NCBI RefSeq assembly: GCF_007095465.1
Contig: NZ_SDGL01000023.1
Span: 1 to 6,021, forward strand
DNA length: 6,021 nucleotides
Reading direction: 5' to 3'
Source: Lactobacillus mulieris
Lineage (GTDB): Bacteria > Bacillota > Bacilli > Lactobacillales > Lactobacillaceae
The notes below the pieces were generated by a model, which was not told where the DNA came from, did no database searches, and saw nothing but the letters and a program-made list of their open reading frames with translations. This document shows, piece after piece, positions 5,676-6,021 of the stretch. How positions within the stretch are numbered: position 1 is the first letter of the stretch; each line of letters starts with the position of its first letter. Made by a program: the position numbers and the translations under genes.

Positions 5676-5960
5676 ATGCAAAATAAACTGCCAAATGAAA
5701 TAAAAAAAGTTTGGTTAGCTGAAAATATTTTAGAAGTTATTGGAACCATGATTGGATTTGGGATAGTTTACTTCGTTTTGATTACATTTGTTGCCAAAAA
5801 CTTAGTTAACCTATTCCTTATGATTTGGGCAATTTTATTTGCATTGGTAATAGTTTTTGATATAGTTCAGATTTTGCTCATACCATATGTTTATAACTTT
5901 TGGACTTATCAAATTACTGGTGAATATGTGGTGCTACATAAAGGTTACGCGTGGTGCTAG
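5676..5960 (+). CDS. Small two-helix membrane protein, probably a truncated bacterial PH-domain (YdbS-like) protein
   Basis: The 94-residue product has a short charged N-terminus (MQNKLPNEIKKVW) and two hydrophobic segments (about 19-39 and 44-69). The 'IPYVYNFWTYQITGEYVVLHKGY' stretch near residues 69-91 then resembles the start of the bacterial PH domain (bPH_2) in YdbS-like membrane proteins. There, 'PYRY..w.Yeit.d.v.l..G' leads into a domain of about 80 more residues. Here the frame ends three codons later (TAG 5958-5960), at roughly 60% of the usual length of about 155-160. Neither other plus-strand frame continues the domain, so a simple frameshift does not explain the loss. A minus-strand transposase-like frame begins at the same point, which suggests that an insertion sequence cut the gene. 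Its own promoter and good ribosome binding site upstream are intact. The PH-domain assignment is by pattern only and the protein is probably non-functional. Confidence 0.6.
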   Translation: MQNKLPNEIKKVWLAENILEVIGTMIGFGIVYFVLITFVAKNLVNLFLMIWAILFALVIVFDIVQILLIPYVYNFWTYQITGEYVVLHKGYAWC

Positions 5961-6021
5961 TTAAATCTTTCTAGACAATAAGCCAAATTATAAGCTAAAA
6001 TTGCAATTTCCAACCGGCTTT
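5943..6021 (-). mobile_element. Probable end of an insertion sequence, running off the right edge
   Basis: The abrupt end of the membrane-protein frame coincides with the 3' end of a transposase-like minus-strand frame. The terminal inverted repeat should therefore lie within about 5943-5965; GGTTACGCGTGGTGCTAG (5943-5960) is more GC-rich than its surroundings and is a candidate. The exact boundary, the opposite repeat and the target duplication cannot be seen because the rest lies outside the window. Confidence 0.4.
5957..6021 (-). CDS. C-terminal fragment of a probable DDE transposase, cut by window edge
   Basis: On the minus strand a frame enters from the right edge and ends at TAG (5959-5957). 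Its last 20 residues include RLEIAILAYNLAYCLERF. The pattern of an N-terminal basic residue, then hydrophobics, then AYNL and a hydrophobic-basic tail is characteristic of the C-terminus of DDE transposases of the IS4/IS1380 kind. The stop codon overlaps the end of the truncated plus-strand gene, as expected if an insertion sequence landed there. Twenty codons cannot fix the IS family, and a chance open frame is not excluded. Confidence 0.45.
   Translation of the reverse strand, partial: SRLEIAILAYNLAYCLERFN

Noticed and set aside
5941..6021. Simple frameshift ending the small membrane protein
   Set aside because: Both other plus-strand frames meet stops within 25 codons (5962-5964 and 5972-5974), and their translations do not resemble a continuing PH domain.
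1..6021. CRISPR array, tRNA or rRNA genes
   Set aside because: No regularly spaced repeats of CRISPR length, no cloverleaf-like segment and no rRNA-like sequence was seen on either strand; the gaps are all short and accounted for by promoters and terminators.

Overview
The window is AT-rich, with short intergenic gaps, strong AGGAGG-type ribosome binding sites and U-tailed terminators. This is the style of a low-GC Gram-positive, and the protein set fits a Lactobacillus-type lactic acid bacterium. The genus is inferred from general character; no marker gene is present. All five complete reading frames lie on the plus strand. The two window edges each carry the end of a minus-strand frame.

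Layout. 1-214: probable start of a divergent minus-strand gene (from 49 leftwards), back-to-back promoters, and the leader of the first gene. 215-1675: 12-13-helix APC-superfamily amino-acid antiporter of the basic amino acid/polyamine (ArcD-like) group, closed by a strong terminator. 1842-2258: small XRE-family regulator with an N-terminal HTH and two C-terminal membrane helices, preceded by a repeat-rich operator-like promoter region and followed by a terminator. 2333-2998: TM1586-type nitroreductase-like flavoprotein. 3081-5600: UvrA paralogue (class II, UvrA2/DrrC-like) that keeps both ATPase cassettes and the zinc motifs but lacks the UvrB-binding insertion. 5676-5960: short two-helix membrane protein that looks like the N-terminal part of a bacterial PH-domain (YdbS-like) protein. 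It stops abruptly where a minus-strand frame resembling a DDE transposase C-terminus enters from the right edge (5957-6021).

How it works together. Most genes appear to be separate transcription units: terminators follow the antiporter, the regulator and the UvrA-like gene. The nitroreductase and the UvrA-like gene have no terminator between them (82 bp gap), so they could be partly co-transcribed. A shared role in coping with toxic or DNA-damaging compounds is possible but is only inferred from adjacency. Two terminators appear to double as promoter sites for the next gene. One has a consensus extended -10 inside its hairpin loop, so the new transcript would start past the left arm and escape termination.

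Nothing here amounts to a clearly new system. The items most worth following up are the probable IS-truncated PH-domain gene at the right edge, the UvrB-independent UvrA paralogue, the promoter-in-terminator arrangements, and the membrane-anchored regulator with its repeat-containing control region.
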